NCBI GenBank assembly: GCA_947462335.1
Contig: OX381707.1
Coordinates: 38,925,618 to 38,989,617, forward strand
Direction: 5' to 3'
DNA: 64,000 bases
DNA from: Harmothoe impar
Lineage: Eukaryota; Annelida; Polychaeta; Phyllodocida; Polynoidae
Shown here: positions 9,719-19,309 of the stretch, piece after piece
How positions within the stretch are numbered: the stretch's first letter is position 1
How the letters are laid out: each line of letters opens with the position of its first letter
Position numbers and translations under genes: made by a program
The notes under the pieces: generated by a model
Seen by the model: the letters and a program-made list of their open reading frames with translations, nothing else
What the model was told of the DNA's origin: nothing
Databases searched by the model: none

Positions 9719-10456
9719 TCACATGTCCGTTGTTCTCGTTGTTTCTTGCTTGATAAAGTCAAGTAATATCGTGATGCCGAGGTCAAACTTTCCCATGTCC
9801 TCAGTCAACACTCGAAGGAGTTCAAAAGGTGTACTGCCGGCACCGTCAGCTTCAGCTTGCCACATTTTCAACACTTGGAAGGCCCACTCAGCGGGACTTC
9901 CTCCGCATTCGCATTCTGCAGCGATCTTATCTAACCTCTCAGGCGACATTTTTAAATGACCCCCCACCTCTTTCCACCTGCTACCTAGGCGTCTGCCGAG
10001 GGCGCCCAAGTGCTTATGCATCGCGTGCGAGTCGGGGTTCTCAAAAACCAACCCCTGCCTGTGGAGAAGGGTCATCCACTGAGCCAACAGTTCCACTCGT
10101 CTAATGCGGGTGAAGACGCGGCCGAGCTCTCCCCATCTAAGACGATGCTGGGTTTCACGCTACCAAACTCGGAACATCGCCGTACACAGCTCCTCCGGTG
10201 TCTTGACACTGCGCTCTACTAGAGCATCCATACGGACGGCGGTAACTTTTAAGCTACTGCCCAACACTCTCCAAGATCCGCTCAACTCTTTACCTAGTTG
10301 ACGAAGCAAGGCGTCGCTATATGCTAAGCGCTGCTGTCCTACCTCTCTACTCTCCCCATCGGCCTGCACCGCGCGTCTCACGTCGTGAAGCCGCATTAAT
10401 TTTTCAGGTGGACAAGGGGGTGAAGGCGAGATTGAAAGTGGAATAGCTTGAGCCAT
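9719..10456 (-). pseudogene. Tandem death-domain protein with an in-frame TAG
   Basis: Reading from the ATG at 10456, one frame of 245 codons holds two death-fold repeats and is closed once, by a TAG at 10160-10162. Repeat 1 (residues about 47-130) has LLRQLGKELSGSWRVLG and an AMFRVW helix; the stop follows that W. Repeat 2 (about residues 150-230) has LGRRLGSRWKEVGGHLKMS, then AEWAFQVLKMW, then FELLRVL, the usual six-helix death-domain pattern. Death domains bind other death domains in apoptosis, NF-kB and Toll/IL-1 signalling. In a virus-like element such a protein may act on host death signalling, but that is inference. The TAG may be decay, readthrough, or separate use of each half. A TATA box lies upstream on the same strand. 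Confidence 0.78.
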
Positions 10457-10541
10457 CTCGTCTCGTCTTGGCGGCGGCGGCGGCGGTGGTGGTGGTGGTG
10501 GTAGTAGACGTTACTGTGGTCAGAGGCGATATGTTTCAGAG

Positions 10542-10549
10542 CTTTTATA
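10542..10549 (-). promoter_or_regulatory. TATA box for the death-domain gene
   Basis: TATAAAAG on the minus strand, about 86 bases upstream of the ATG at 10456, so a transcript would have a leader of roughly 50-60 bases. Position and strand fit a Pol II core promoter firing away from the PC4-like gene. Confidence 0.55.
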
Positions 10550-10559
10550 CAGAGGGAGT

Positions 10560-11500
10560 TTAATCCTATTTCCAACAGCACCCCAGCTGTCTAGCGACCT
10601 GTCCGCATGACGCTTTTCAGCCGCTCCGCTCCTTAACCCCTTCCACGCGGTAAGCCAATATATTGCACAAAATTGCATTGAGTTACAATAAACCCAGTGG
10701 TGAAGGGGTTAAGAGCTTCTTAAGAGCTTAGATGACGAGGAGTATGTCATCGCCATCTGTGGAGGCCAGCTGAAAATGGCGTTTTTTCCTTATCCATAGC
10801 CTTACCTCCTACCCCCTACCTGAGGACGACTCTCTCTCCCTCTGACATTCATTGTAACAAACGTCAGAGGTCAGGTGAAAATCGGATTTTCATGCACAGC
10901 CTTAGTCAGCTGTCACCCCTATTGAACTAGCCGGCCGCCGCTGGCCCGGTCTACTCACCACGGCAGGAGGTGGTGATTTTTTTTGTTTTACACTTAAGTC
11001 GCTCACCACATGCACAGGACTCTACTCACAGACAGACACACACGTCTTAGGGGGTCCTGCTTCACGCCACACGCCTCCTGTAGTTTTTTTTGTAAGCTCT
11101 CTAAGCTCATGACCGTTAATCCTTTATACAGCTAATGCGCGTTGAATTAGCACAGTCGGTACACCGCCCGCTCATGTCAGTCGATCTCTCAAAAGGGGGG
11201 GGGGGGAAAGGGATCCAGCTGAAAACGTCATGCATTATGTCTTTTGTTTCTCTTTGTGAATGGCCACCGGTCAGCCGGCGGCAGCAACCGCTTAATCCTT
11301 TATACAGCTAATGCGCGTTGAATTGCTGAACAGGGCAGTAAGTAGCTTAGCTCATGTCAGTCGATCTCTCAAAAGGGGGGAAAGGGATCCAGCTGAAAAC
11401 GTCATGCATTATGTCTTTTGTTTCTCTTTGTGAATGGCCGCCGGTCAGCCGGCGGCAGCTGAACAGGGCAGTAAGTAGCTTAGCTCTAGAAGCGAGAAGG
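10560..11500. promoter_or_regulatory. Divergent intergenic region with direct repeats
   Basis: This non-coding stretch separates the death-domain gene (minus) from the PC4-like gene (plus). Two direct repeats with period 176-180 bp run from about 11116 to 11470. Shared phrases include TTAATCCTTTATACAGC, CATGTCAGTCGATCTCTC, GAAAACGTCATGCATTATG and CCGGTCAGCCGGCGGCAGC. The last contains a CCGGCNG hairpin. Nearby TGACATTC and AACGTCAG segments around 10840-10870 are also partly inverted. It is likely a bidirectional control region. Confidence 0.6.
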
Positions 11501-11502
11501 CG

Positions 11503-11510
11503 TATATAAG
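11503..11510 (+). promoter_or_regulatory. TATA box for the PC4-like gene
   Basis: TATATAAG sits 59 bases upstream of the ATG at 11569. An initiator-like TCAGTC at about 11538 is at the expected distance of about 30 bases. Confidence 0.65.
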
Positions 11511-11568
11511 GGGTCTGGAAACACCCATTCACTCACTCAGTCTTTTGCTGCTCTCTACAGTCACCACC

Positions 11569-13224
11569 ATGAGCAAAAGACAACACCTAGTGCCGTCCAA
11601 GGATCTAAGCAAGTTCAAGAACAAGAAGAGTACGCGGAACAGCGCTCGTTTAGCGTCAGCGTCTCCTCTTGCTACTGAAGATGAGACTACCGCCGCAACC
11701 GCTTGGTCTTATCACCCTCCCGCTGTAGCGAGCGCTCGCAGCAGTAGTAGTAGTGGTAGTAGTAGTAGCGGTAGTAGTAGTAGTAGTAGTGGTAGTAGTA
11801 GCGGTACTACTGGTAGTAGTCGTCGTGGTAGCGACGTTGTTACACTCGCGACGGTTGTTACTGCTAAGCGCGCTGCCGCTGCTACTGCTGCCCCGCCTGC
11901 TGCTGCTGCTGCTGCTGCTGCTCCTCGTGCTGCTGCTGCTGGTGCTGGTGATCCTCGTGCTGCGGGTGCTCTTCGTGCTGCTGCTGCTGCTGCGCCTGCT
12001 ACTGCTGCGCCTGCTACTGCTGCGCCTGCTGAGGCTGCTGCGCCTGCTACTGTTGCGCCTGCTGCTGCTGCTGCTGCTGCTGCACCTGCTGCTGCCGCGA
12101 CTACTACTGACGACAACTCTCCTGGCACAGCGCAGTACTGGCAACCGGGTTTTTACCTCCCCACTACTGTTGCTGATTTTGATGAACCGCAGCACGTTGC
12201 ACAGCACCTCTCCACCACTACATCAACCGACGCCATCAACGCCGCTCGCGCTGAGACTTACAGCTATTCGGACACTCAGCCCCACTCAGACATATATGCC
12301 CTAAAGCAAGAAGAAGAGGAGGAGGAGGAGGAGGAGGAGCAGCAACAGGGTGAGACAGAGAACGACGCTGACGACGAGGCGTACGACGAACCCGAAGGGC
12401 TACGGGTGGACGGTACGTTTTTCGGCTCCCCTCTTCGACCTTCCGACCTCACTTCCACTGTTAGCGCGTCCGGTCCGTGGCGACTGCCCTCACCGCCACC
12501 TTACGAGGGCGGCGGCGCTCCATCTTCTACCGCTACCCTCAGCACCGACGGCGTGTGGCTGCTCTGTTCCAACAGCGAGTCGTCGGATACCAGCGCTGAC
12601 GCTGCTCCTGTTATTGGTTCTGCTGCTGATTCAGCTCACGCTGATGGTGTTACTCTTCTTGCGGGTCTGAAACGTTCTAAGGCGGGTTCCAGAACAACAA
12701 GGCCTATTAAGAAGAGAAAAATACAAGAAAAAGAAGAAGATGGACGAGAAGAAGCAGAGAAAACCCCCCGTCCTCTCGGGTTAGAGTTCTGCTTAGACGG
12801 GACTTTGACGCTGGAGATCTGGGAGGACGAGGCTAGACTGTCTAGGAGGCCACGCTACACAAAAGACGGCCAGGTGAAAGAGGCGTCTCTGACCAGAGGC
12901 AAGCGAGTGCACTTCACCGCCGACGCGCTGCGCGAGCTAATAGCGCGCATCGCCGAGATCCGCGCAGTGGTGCGCATACGCAACACAGCGTCCGCGCAAG
13001 GAAGACCTAATCACACCCCCTGGTTCACAGTGCTGGATGAGGAGGGCGAAGTGTACGCAGCTGTGAGCTACTACAGCGGTAAGAACCTCATCCACGTGCG
13101 CAAGTACGAAGGTCCTGACAAAAAACCCACACAGCAGGGGGTGACGCTGTCCGCCAGAGCGCTCAAAGAGTTGGATGACAAAACAGAGATTATTCTCAAA
13201 TTTCTCGGTATAGATTTGGAATGA
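11569..13224 (+). CDS. Low-complexity protein with C-terminal PC4/p15-like region
   Basis: This ORF of 551 codons is intact. The start is the ATG at 11569 in a strong context (CACCACCATGAGC); the frame is open slightly further but has no earlier ATG. Residues about 1-30 are Lys/Arg-rich. About 55-190 are runs of Ser then Ala/Pro from GTA and GCT triplets. About 255-265 is a Glu run, and about 375-395 holds a basic KKRK-type signal. The last 170 residues are ordered. The segment YYSGKNLIHVRKYEG then KKPTQQGVTLSARALKEL resembles the PC4 single-stranded-DNA-binding fold (strands, then a Pro-Thr-x-x-Gly turn and a helix). A weaker related unit precedes it (LTLEIWEDEARLSRRPRY to RALRELIARIAEI-like helix). 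A role in replication or transcription of the element is inferred. Confidence 0.7.
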   Translation: MSKRQHLVPSKDLSKFKNKKSTRNSARLASASPLATEDETTAATAWSYHPPAVASARSSSSSGSSSSGSSSSSSGSSSGTTGSSRRGSDVVTLATVVTAKRAAAATAAPPAAAAAAAAPRAAAAGAGDPRAAGALRAAAAAAPATAAPATAAPAEAAAPATVAPAAAAAAAAPAAAATTTDDNSPGTAQYWQPGFYLPTTVADFDEPQHVAQHLSTTTSTDAINAARAETYSYSDTQPHSDIYALKQEEEEEEEEEEQQQGETENDADDEAYDEPEGLRVDGTFFGSPLRPSDLTSTVSASGPWRLPSPPPYEGGGAPSSTATLSTDGVWLLCSNSESSDTSADAAPVIGSAADSAHADGVTLLAGLKRSKAGSRTTRPIKKRKIQEKEEDGREEAEKTPRPLGLEFCLDGTLTLEIWEDEARLSRRPRYTKDGQVKEASLTRGKRVHFTADALRELIARIAEIRAVVRIRNTASAQGRPNHTPWFTVLDEEGEVYAAVSYYSGKNLIHVRKYEGPDKKPTQQGVTLSARALKELDDKTEIILKFLGIDLE

Positions 13225-13320
13225 GAGACGCTCAACGCTCACGCGCGCACACACACAGTGTTTGACGTACGCTGTATGAGACAGACAGACGGATACACAG
13301 ACAGACAGATAGATAGATAG

Positions 13321-16300
13321 ATAGATTGCCGAAAGATCACCTGTCGACGCGAATCTCTGGACGGGGTGACTATCCCTCCGCGCATATGTGCTGTACCGAA
13401 CGGTGAGGAAACGTTCACGGCGAATTGGACTGCAATACAAACGGGTGTCAGGATGCACGGGACTCGCGTGAGTGTAACAAACTTCAGACTACCAACCGGC
13501 GAGTTGAGTGACGCTGTAGATACTATGCGTCGCATTCACTTAACGCAAAGATTCAGATACAAAGTGGGTTTCTCGGTAGGCTTAGTCTTACAACACAGAG
13601 AAGACAAGAGCAAACTGCGCTACTTCCACGCCTCCCAGAACAACGCAACTCTCATACAACCGCTCCCTACTATAACTAATTCAGAAACTTTGGAAGAGCT
13701 CCTCTCAAAGATGGAAAACACCGTCGCTTGCGAGGAAGTACGGAAACTTTGCGACACTGACACCAAGTGGCACGTTCTTTTTCCTACCAATTTGAACATT
13801 TGCGTTTACATGGGACCGGGGGAATTTCCCATAGGCGGTAGGATCACTCAGGCCGGTCGAGTTGGAAAGAGAAGCGGCGTGTTAGATTTTCCCAACAAGG
13901 ACAACCTCTGCGTCTTCCGCTGCATTTCCTTTCACTTATACAACACCAGCAAGCGTGCTTCAGATTTGTTACGTCAGTTCTGTCCCGCTGCCACACCTGA
14001 AACCTTTCCGGGTTTGAACATCCGCGACTTACCCGCGTTAGAGAACTTGTTTGACATACAAATAGCGGTTTACACCGCGTCGCGTCAGGTGCCGGGGCGG
14101 AAGTTGAGAAGACGCGTTACTCTGATCAGACCGCCTTCCAGAACTCTGGCCGCCCGAGGTAAAGTCAACCTACACCTGACGGCGAAAGGCGGTTTGCACG
14201 TCTCTCTGGTCACGGACTTCAACGCGTACGCGGGCATATACGAATGTTGCAAGTGTAAGGCGGCGTTCACCACCGAGTTCTTGCTGAAGAGACACAGGAA
14301 CCAGCTTTCCTCTTGCCGACAAGTCAAGTTGCGCTACGTAGGTGGCATCTACCAAAATTCGAGAACGATTTTCGAAGCGCTAGCAGACTTCTCCATTTTT
14401 CCTCCCGACGGACATTCCGGAATCTACCCTTACAAGATCACCTTCGATTTCGAGGCTTTCTTCAGACCGTGCAGAGAACCGTCGACCGAACACGTGTCCC
14501 TGCTGTGGGATCACGTCCCTTTGTCGGCTAGCGTCGCATCCGACTTTCCGGGGTGGGAGGGGCCGGTCTGCTTCGTCAGAGAATCCGACGCAGATTCCGA
14601 CTCCTTGTTGGACCGAGTTTTAAATCACATAAACGAGAACGCCAAGGAACGGGGAAGCTGTGCTAGAACTTTACCGATCGACGTTAGCGAAGTTAGATGC
14701 GGAGATAGGTGAAGCTCTCCTGCTGGAGGAGGCGGCATTCACTCCTTCTCCAGGTGGCTTCGCTGCGGCTCAGACCAGACACCCGTTAGTTCAACTGAAG
14801 AAGCGGCTTCTGAGATACATCCGTCAAGCTCCAGTCGTGGGCTTCAACTCGGGGCGTTAGGACTTGAACCTGATCAAAATACGCCTTCACTCGTTCTTTG
14901 CCTCCGGAGACCGAAGAAACCAAGAATTCAGCGTCATAAAGAGAAGCAATCAATACTTGGCGGTTTACACACAGCACACAGTTTTCTTGGACGTAGTCAA
15001 CTATTTGGCACCCGGTTACAACTACGCGAATTATTTGCGAGCTTTCACCAGAAACGAAGAGAAAGGTCACTTTCCTTATGAATGGATGACGTCTACCAGG
15101 AAACTGGGAAACAGAACACTGCCACCGAGATCGGTTTTTGACAGCGAACTGACGGGCGTCAAAATGTCTGAATCCGACTACGCCGCATGTCAGAAAGTTT
15201 GGTCCGACGAGAAGATGCAAACTATGAGAGATTACTTGATCCACTACAACAACAAAGACGTCAAACCTTTCATAGAAGCTCTGAAAAATCACGCTAAATT
15301 TTTCCAAGATCGCGGCATTGACATGTTGAAAGACGGGATCTCTCTCGCCAGTTTGACTTTACGGTTCCTCTTCCAAAACCTAGAAGACGCATTCACAACG
15401 TTCCCCCAGTTCGACGCCGTCCTCCACGCTCTGATCAAAGAAAATCTAGTCGGTGGTCCTTCCATCATCTTCCATAGATTTCACGAGAAGGGCACCACGC
15501 GGATAAGGGAGCACAAGTACGGCGAAGAAGCGAGAACGTGCCAGCACATCCTAGGCCTAGACGCTAACTCTCTGTACTTGCGCTGCATGAGCGAAGCGCA
15601 CTGCACGGGCTATTACGCGGTGAGACGACCTGAGACCGAGTTCAAGCCCGAAATTAGGCAAAGAAACTCTCACAGCGCTTTGGAGTGGTTACGCTTCGTA
15701 GAGCACGACTGCGACGTGAAACTGCGCCACGCTTTCAACGGCGGCGAGATGGCTCTAGGCTGTCGAAGAATTCGCGTCGACGGGTTTCACGCGGCCTCTA
15801 ATACGGTTTTCCAGTTTCACGGGTGTTGGTTCCACGCTCACGAGTGCATACCGTCGCACTGATATCAGTGCGCTTCACTGAGGGAGGAGAGACGCGACAG
15901 AACGGCTAGAGTAAGCGCTTACTTGAAAGCGCTAGGTCACAAGCTGGTCGTCGTGTGGGAGTGCGAATGGAGAGAGATGATGCGTCGAGACGAACGGGTT
16001 AAGGCCTCCCAACAACACTGGAAGGTTGACGCTTTGAAAGTGTCTCGAAACGCTATGAGCGAGAGCGACATCCTTTCCGCTGTCAAAGACGGGAAAATGT
16101 TCGGTTTAGTTCAAGTGGACATCACTACGCCGCCTCACCTACGAGACTACTTCGAAGAAATGACCCCCGTTTTCAAGAATGTGTCCGTTTCAAAATCAGA
16201 CATAGGACCTCACATGTCAGACTTTGCGCAGGAAGAAAAGCTGTTGAACACGCCTCAGAGATGTCTGATATAGGGAGTTACCACGGAAAAAATATTCTCT

Positions 16301-18142
16301 TGGGAACGCCCCTTCTCAAGTGGTATTTAGAGCACGGTTTGATAGTCACCAAAGTACAGCTGGTTGTAGAATACCTACCTAAACGCTCCTTTGCCGGTTT
16401 CGCGGACGAAGTAACGGCGACGTGGCGACGTGAACGAGAACGAGAAAATTCTGTCAGACTGTTACAAGTAAATGGGAAATGCCACGTACGGTAAAACAAT
16501 CTGCAACAAAGAAAAACACACGGCGGTGAGATACACTGACAGTCGGAAGTTCGAACTATTGGCCAATTCGTGGCGCTTCAAAAAGGCGTCCGAGTTGAGT
16601 TCTGATCTGTTTGAAGTCGAACTACAACCGAAAACAGTCAAGAACAACCTCCCTATTCAAATAGGGTTCATGGTATACCAGTACGCGAAGTTGAAAATGT
16701 TAGAGTTCACATACGACTTCTTGGATAGCTTCGTCGATCGGCGCGATTATGCTCTTTGTCAAATGGACACCGACAGTCTTTACATGGCTCTCAGTGGTGA
16801 CACGTTGGATGACCTAGTCAAACCTCACCTCAGAGAGACGTACTTCAGAGAGAAACGAAAGTGGATTCCGACAGCGGTGTGCGACGATCACTTAGAGCTA
16901 ACTTTGATAGCTATTATGATAGGAACTAATACTAACCACTCATACTAGTACTTGCAATGCCAGACTGTTTTCTGTCTCAGATGGAATTTCCACTGAGTAT
17001 CCAAATCTCCTCTCTTTCAGCTTGAGAATCATGTCACCTCTACCTCACATATAATGTATTATTTCCATCTATAGTGATGTATGACACCCAAAATTAAATG
17101 CTGTATAGTTGTTTGTACCATGTTCTAGAAATTATAATGAACATTGTTGGTAGATGGAATTTCCACTGCCAAATAGTTAATACCCCCATTATCCATGCAT
17201 GTTTCTCTGCATCATGAAAGGTAACACCCACAATTGAGAGTGTATACATATCCTCAGTCCAACATAACATATGAAAACTTAGATGTTACCAACCTCGCCC
17301 CCAACCCCCCCCCCCCCCCGATGTGACCTCAACGCATTTGGTGAATGTGTAATCTTTATTCAGTCATTTCATTTGTACATAAACTCATTATCAAGCTGCT
17401 TAACAGCTTGAACTGCTTCCGTATGTCATGTTGTGTAGACATAATAAGATTTATCTGAAATACCAAGGAAATAGGAGCATATGGAATTTCCAATGCCCTA
17501 CTATAACATGTATTATAATATATTACATTATTACACCGATGTATCTTCATAGCATACCTTGCCATCTGAGCCAAGATATTCATTATACCTGTTGCTGCCA
17601 TACTCACATTCATATATCAGACATTTACATATGGGCCCAGGTGGCAGAACGGCCAGCCGAACCTGGTGAAAAACTTGTATTTGTAAAACATTTTTGCCCA
17701 AATAAAACCTTGTCAAAAAAAAGAGCTTTTCGTGAAGACAAAAACGGAAAGAGTGCGAGAATGGTGTCCGCCGCCCGGCGGATGTTGTGAGAGACGTTAC
17801 CTTCACGATCTGAGAACTTCGGGGCTTATGAAAGCGGAGTGGGAAGGTGACGGGATCAACCCTAAGACTTACATTTGCTACGATCGAGTCAGCGGCACCG
17901 GTGAAAGAAAATCCAAAAAATGGAGTGCAAAAGGTGTACAGAAGAAACAAAACCCTAAAGAACCAGACGACTTCTTGGATGTTCTTCGCAAACGAAAAAC
18001 TCTCCTTGCGGTAAATAGAAATTTCAAAGTGGTACGAAACAAAATGGTCACTTACACCATAGAGAAAGATGGTGTGCGCTACTTGTATTATAAGCGTCGC
18101 GTGCATTCTGACGGTGTGACAACGAGTCCTTTAGAGATATGA
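13321..18142 (+). pseudogene. Family B DNA polymerase, Maverick/adintovirus type, disrupted
   Basis: The frame opens at 13321 and the first ATG is at 13453. In order: an N-terminal region with a DNLCVFRCISFHLY motif (typical of this polymerase group) at about 13897, a C2H2-like finger (CCKCKAAF...HRNQLSSC) at about 14245, exonuclease motif I TFDFEAFF at 14440, exo II GFNSG at 14840, palm motif DANSLYLRCM at 15560, the YGKT motif at 16488, DTDSLYM at 16766, and a C-terminus ending DGVTTSPLEI at 18142. The pieces lie in frame 1 (to 14712), frame 2 (14660-16273), frame 1 (16261 to about 16430) and frame 2 again. There are in-frame stops at 14858 (inside exo II), 15860 and about 16468, and an 822-bp insertion at 16900-17721. 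It would have copied the element by protein-primed synthesis; this copy cannot. Confidence 0.88.
16900..17721 (+). mobile_element. Poly(A)-tailed retroposon inserted in the polymerase
   Basis: An 822-bp insertion is flanked by a 6-bp duplication AGAGCT (16894-16899 and 17722-17727). It ends AATAAAACCTTGTC followed by eight A, so it has a polyadenylated 3' end on the plus strand. The phrase TGGAATTTCCACTG recurs near 16985, 17155 and (variant) 17480. No reverse transcriptase is present, so it is a SINE-like or 5'-truncated LINE copy. The polymerase frame is the same on both sides. Confidence 0.8.
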
Positions 18143-18247
18143 AAAAAAAAAAATAAGTGTGTTATTGATTGATTGAGCGCATCTTTTCAAAGAATAGAGT
18201 GTTTATCAAGATTGAAAAAAAAAGAAATAAAAAAATAAAATAAAATT

Positions 18248-19309
18248 ATTGTTGTGTTTTATTTTCATACGTCTTCTTTTATTAGTAAGTAAAAAAAATA
18301 ATATTATAACAATTAAGTCGCGTGTCCTGTTAAAGTGTCACTTCCTCCGGTCGCTGCTGATCTCCTCATTAGGGCATGTGACGTCGTCACTTCTAGTCAC
18401 GTGACTCATCAGGTCACTTTCGGTCACGTGATCCTAAAGACCATCACTTCCTAAACAAAAAAATTAAGAGACACACTTCTTCCTCTCAAGAGGAAGAAGT
18501 GTGTCTCTTGATTAAATTATTTTCTTTCTTTTTTTCTTAAAAGAGACAAACTCCCCTTAGAGTGCCCCCCCACCCCCCTAGAGTGCCCCCCTCCCCCCTC
18601 CCCTCCCCTCCCCCCCACCCACCCCATGCATCCTAAAAGTGCCCCCCTCCCCATGCATCTTAAAGGGCCCCCCTCCCCCCCCCTCCCCTCCCCTCCCCTC
18701 CCCCCTTATACACTCTAAAGAACACTTCTACCTAGTTCAATAAGTCACTTCCAGTCGCTAATAAAAAATAAAATGAAAAAACTAACTTATATTGTTGTGT
18801 TTTTTATTGGTTTACAAAAAAAATAAGAGACTCGCCTCCTCCAAAAAAAATATATATCACATTTTAAAGCGCGTGACCCCTTAAAGACGCTAATCTCTTC
18901 ATTAAGTCGCGTGACGTCACTTCCGGTCACGTGATCAATCAGGTCACTTCCGGTCACGTGATCCTCAATGAGGTCACATGACGTCACTTCCGGTTGTCCA
19001 TTAGGTCATGTGACGTCACTTCCGGTCACGTGACTCATCAGGTCACTTCCGGTCACGTGATCCTAAATCAGGTCATATGACGTCACTTCCGGTCCCCTAA
19101 GTAGGTCATATGACGTCAGTTCCGGTCCATAAGTAGGTCATATGACGTCATATGACGTCACTTCCGGTCACGTGACCAAATGGCGGCCTCTGATTGGCTA
19201 ACTAGGTCACGTGACGTCACCACTAATCCCCTAAGTAGGTCACTTCCGGTCACGTGACCAAATGGAGGCCTCTGATTGGCTGCATCTCGATTGAGTAATA
19301 AACAGTACT
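18248..19309. repeat. Right terminal inverted repeat of the large element
   Basis: Reverse complement of the left TIR with very few substitutions. It has an extra stretch of about 30 bases around 18295-18325 and one additional TGACGTCATA repeat near 19140. It contains the C-rich partner of the G block (18560-18710), the palindrome at 18466-18509 and the ETS/CRE/E-box array. The outermost bases AGTACT end at 19309. Confidence 0.92.
18466..18509. repeat. 44-bp near-perfect palindrome in right TIR
   Basis: Same 21-bp arms as at 9488-9531, with CA at the centre instead of TG. The reverse complement of CA is TG, so the two copies are identical. Confidence 0.9.

Larger units (their letters stand above)
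8683..9719. repeat. Left terminal inverted repeat of the large element
   Basis: About 1037 bp, reverse complement of 18248-19309 apart from few substitutions and an indel of about 30 bp near the inner end. The outer half holds roughly nine copies of ACCGGAAGTGAC embedded in TCACGTGAC and TGACGTCA (ETS, E-box and CRE-type sites). The middle is a G-rich block (about 9277-9440) with many GGGG runs that could form quadruplexes. Near the inner end is a 44-bp palindrome (9488-9531). Confidence 0.92.
8683..19309. mobile_element. 10.6-kb virus-like DNA element with PolB, PC4-like and death-domain genes
   Basis: The element is bounded by inverted repeats of about 1.05 kb starting AGTACTGTTTATTACTCAAT at both ends. 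Host bases TA flank each end (8681-8682 and 19310-19311). Gene content: a tandem death-domain protein (minus), a low-complexity plus PC4-like protein (plus) and a family B DNA polymerase of the protein-primed Maverick/adintovirus kind (plus, broken). No retroviral-type integrase, capsid protein, packaging ATPase or protease was recognised, and little room remains for them. Full-size Mavericks are usually 15-20 kb with 5-6-bp target duplications, so this is a reduced derivative or a distinct lineage. The polymerase is not functional in this copy. Class assignment is inference. Confidence 0.85.

Noticed and set aside
11656..12304. Long antisense and alternate frames across the Ser/Ala-rich part of the PC4-like gene
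   Set aside because: They are translations of GTA and GCT triplet runs in other frames (poly-Ser, poly-Ala, poly-Val, poly-Leu); only the frame ending at 13224 continues into ordered sequence.
9700..18250. Maverick integrase, capsid or ATPase genes
   Set aside because: I read all frames between the TIRs and found no HHCC/DDE integrase, double-jelly-roll capsid or Walker-type packaging ATPase pattern; the space is filled by the three genes and their control region.
8683..19309. Herpesvirus-fused or RAG-type transposon identity
   Set aside because: No transposase or RAG-like sequence; the polymerase motifs are of the protein-primed type.
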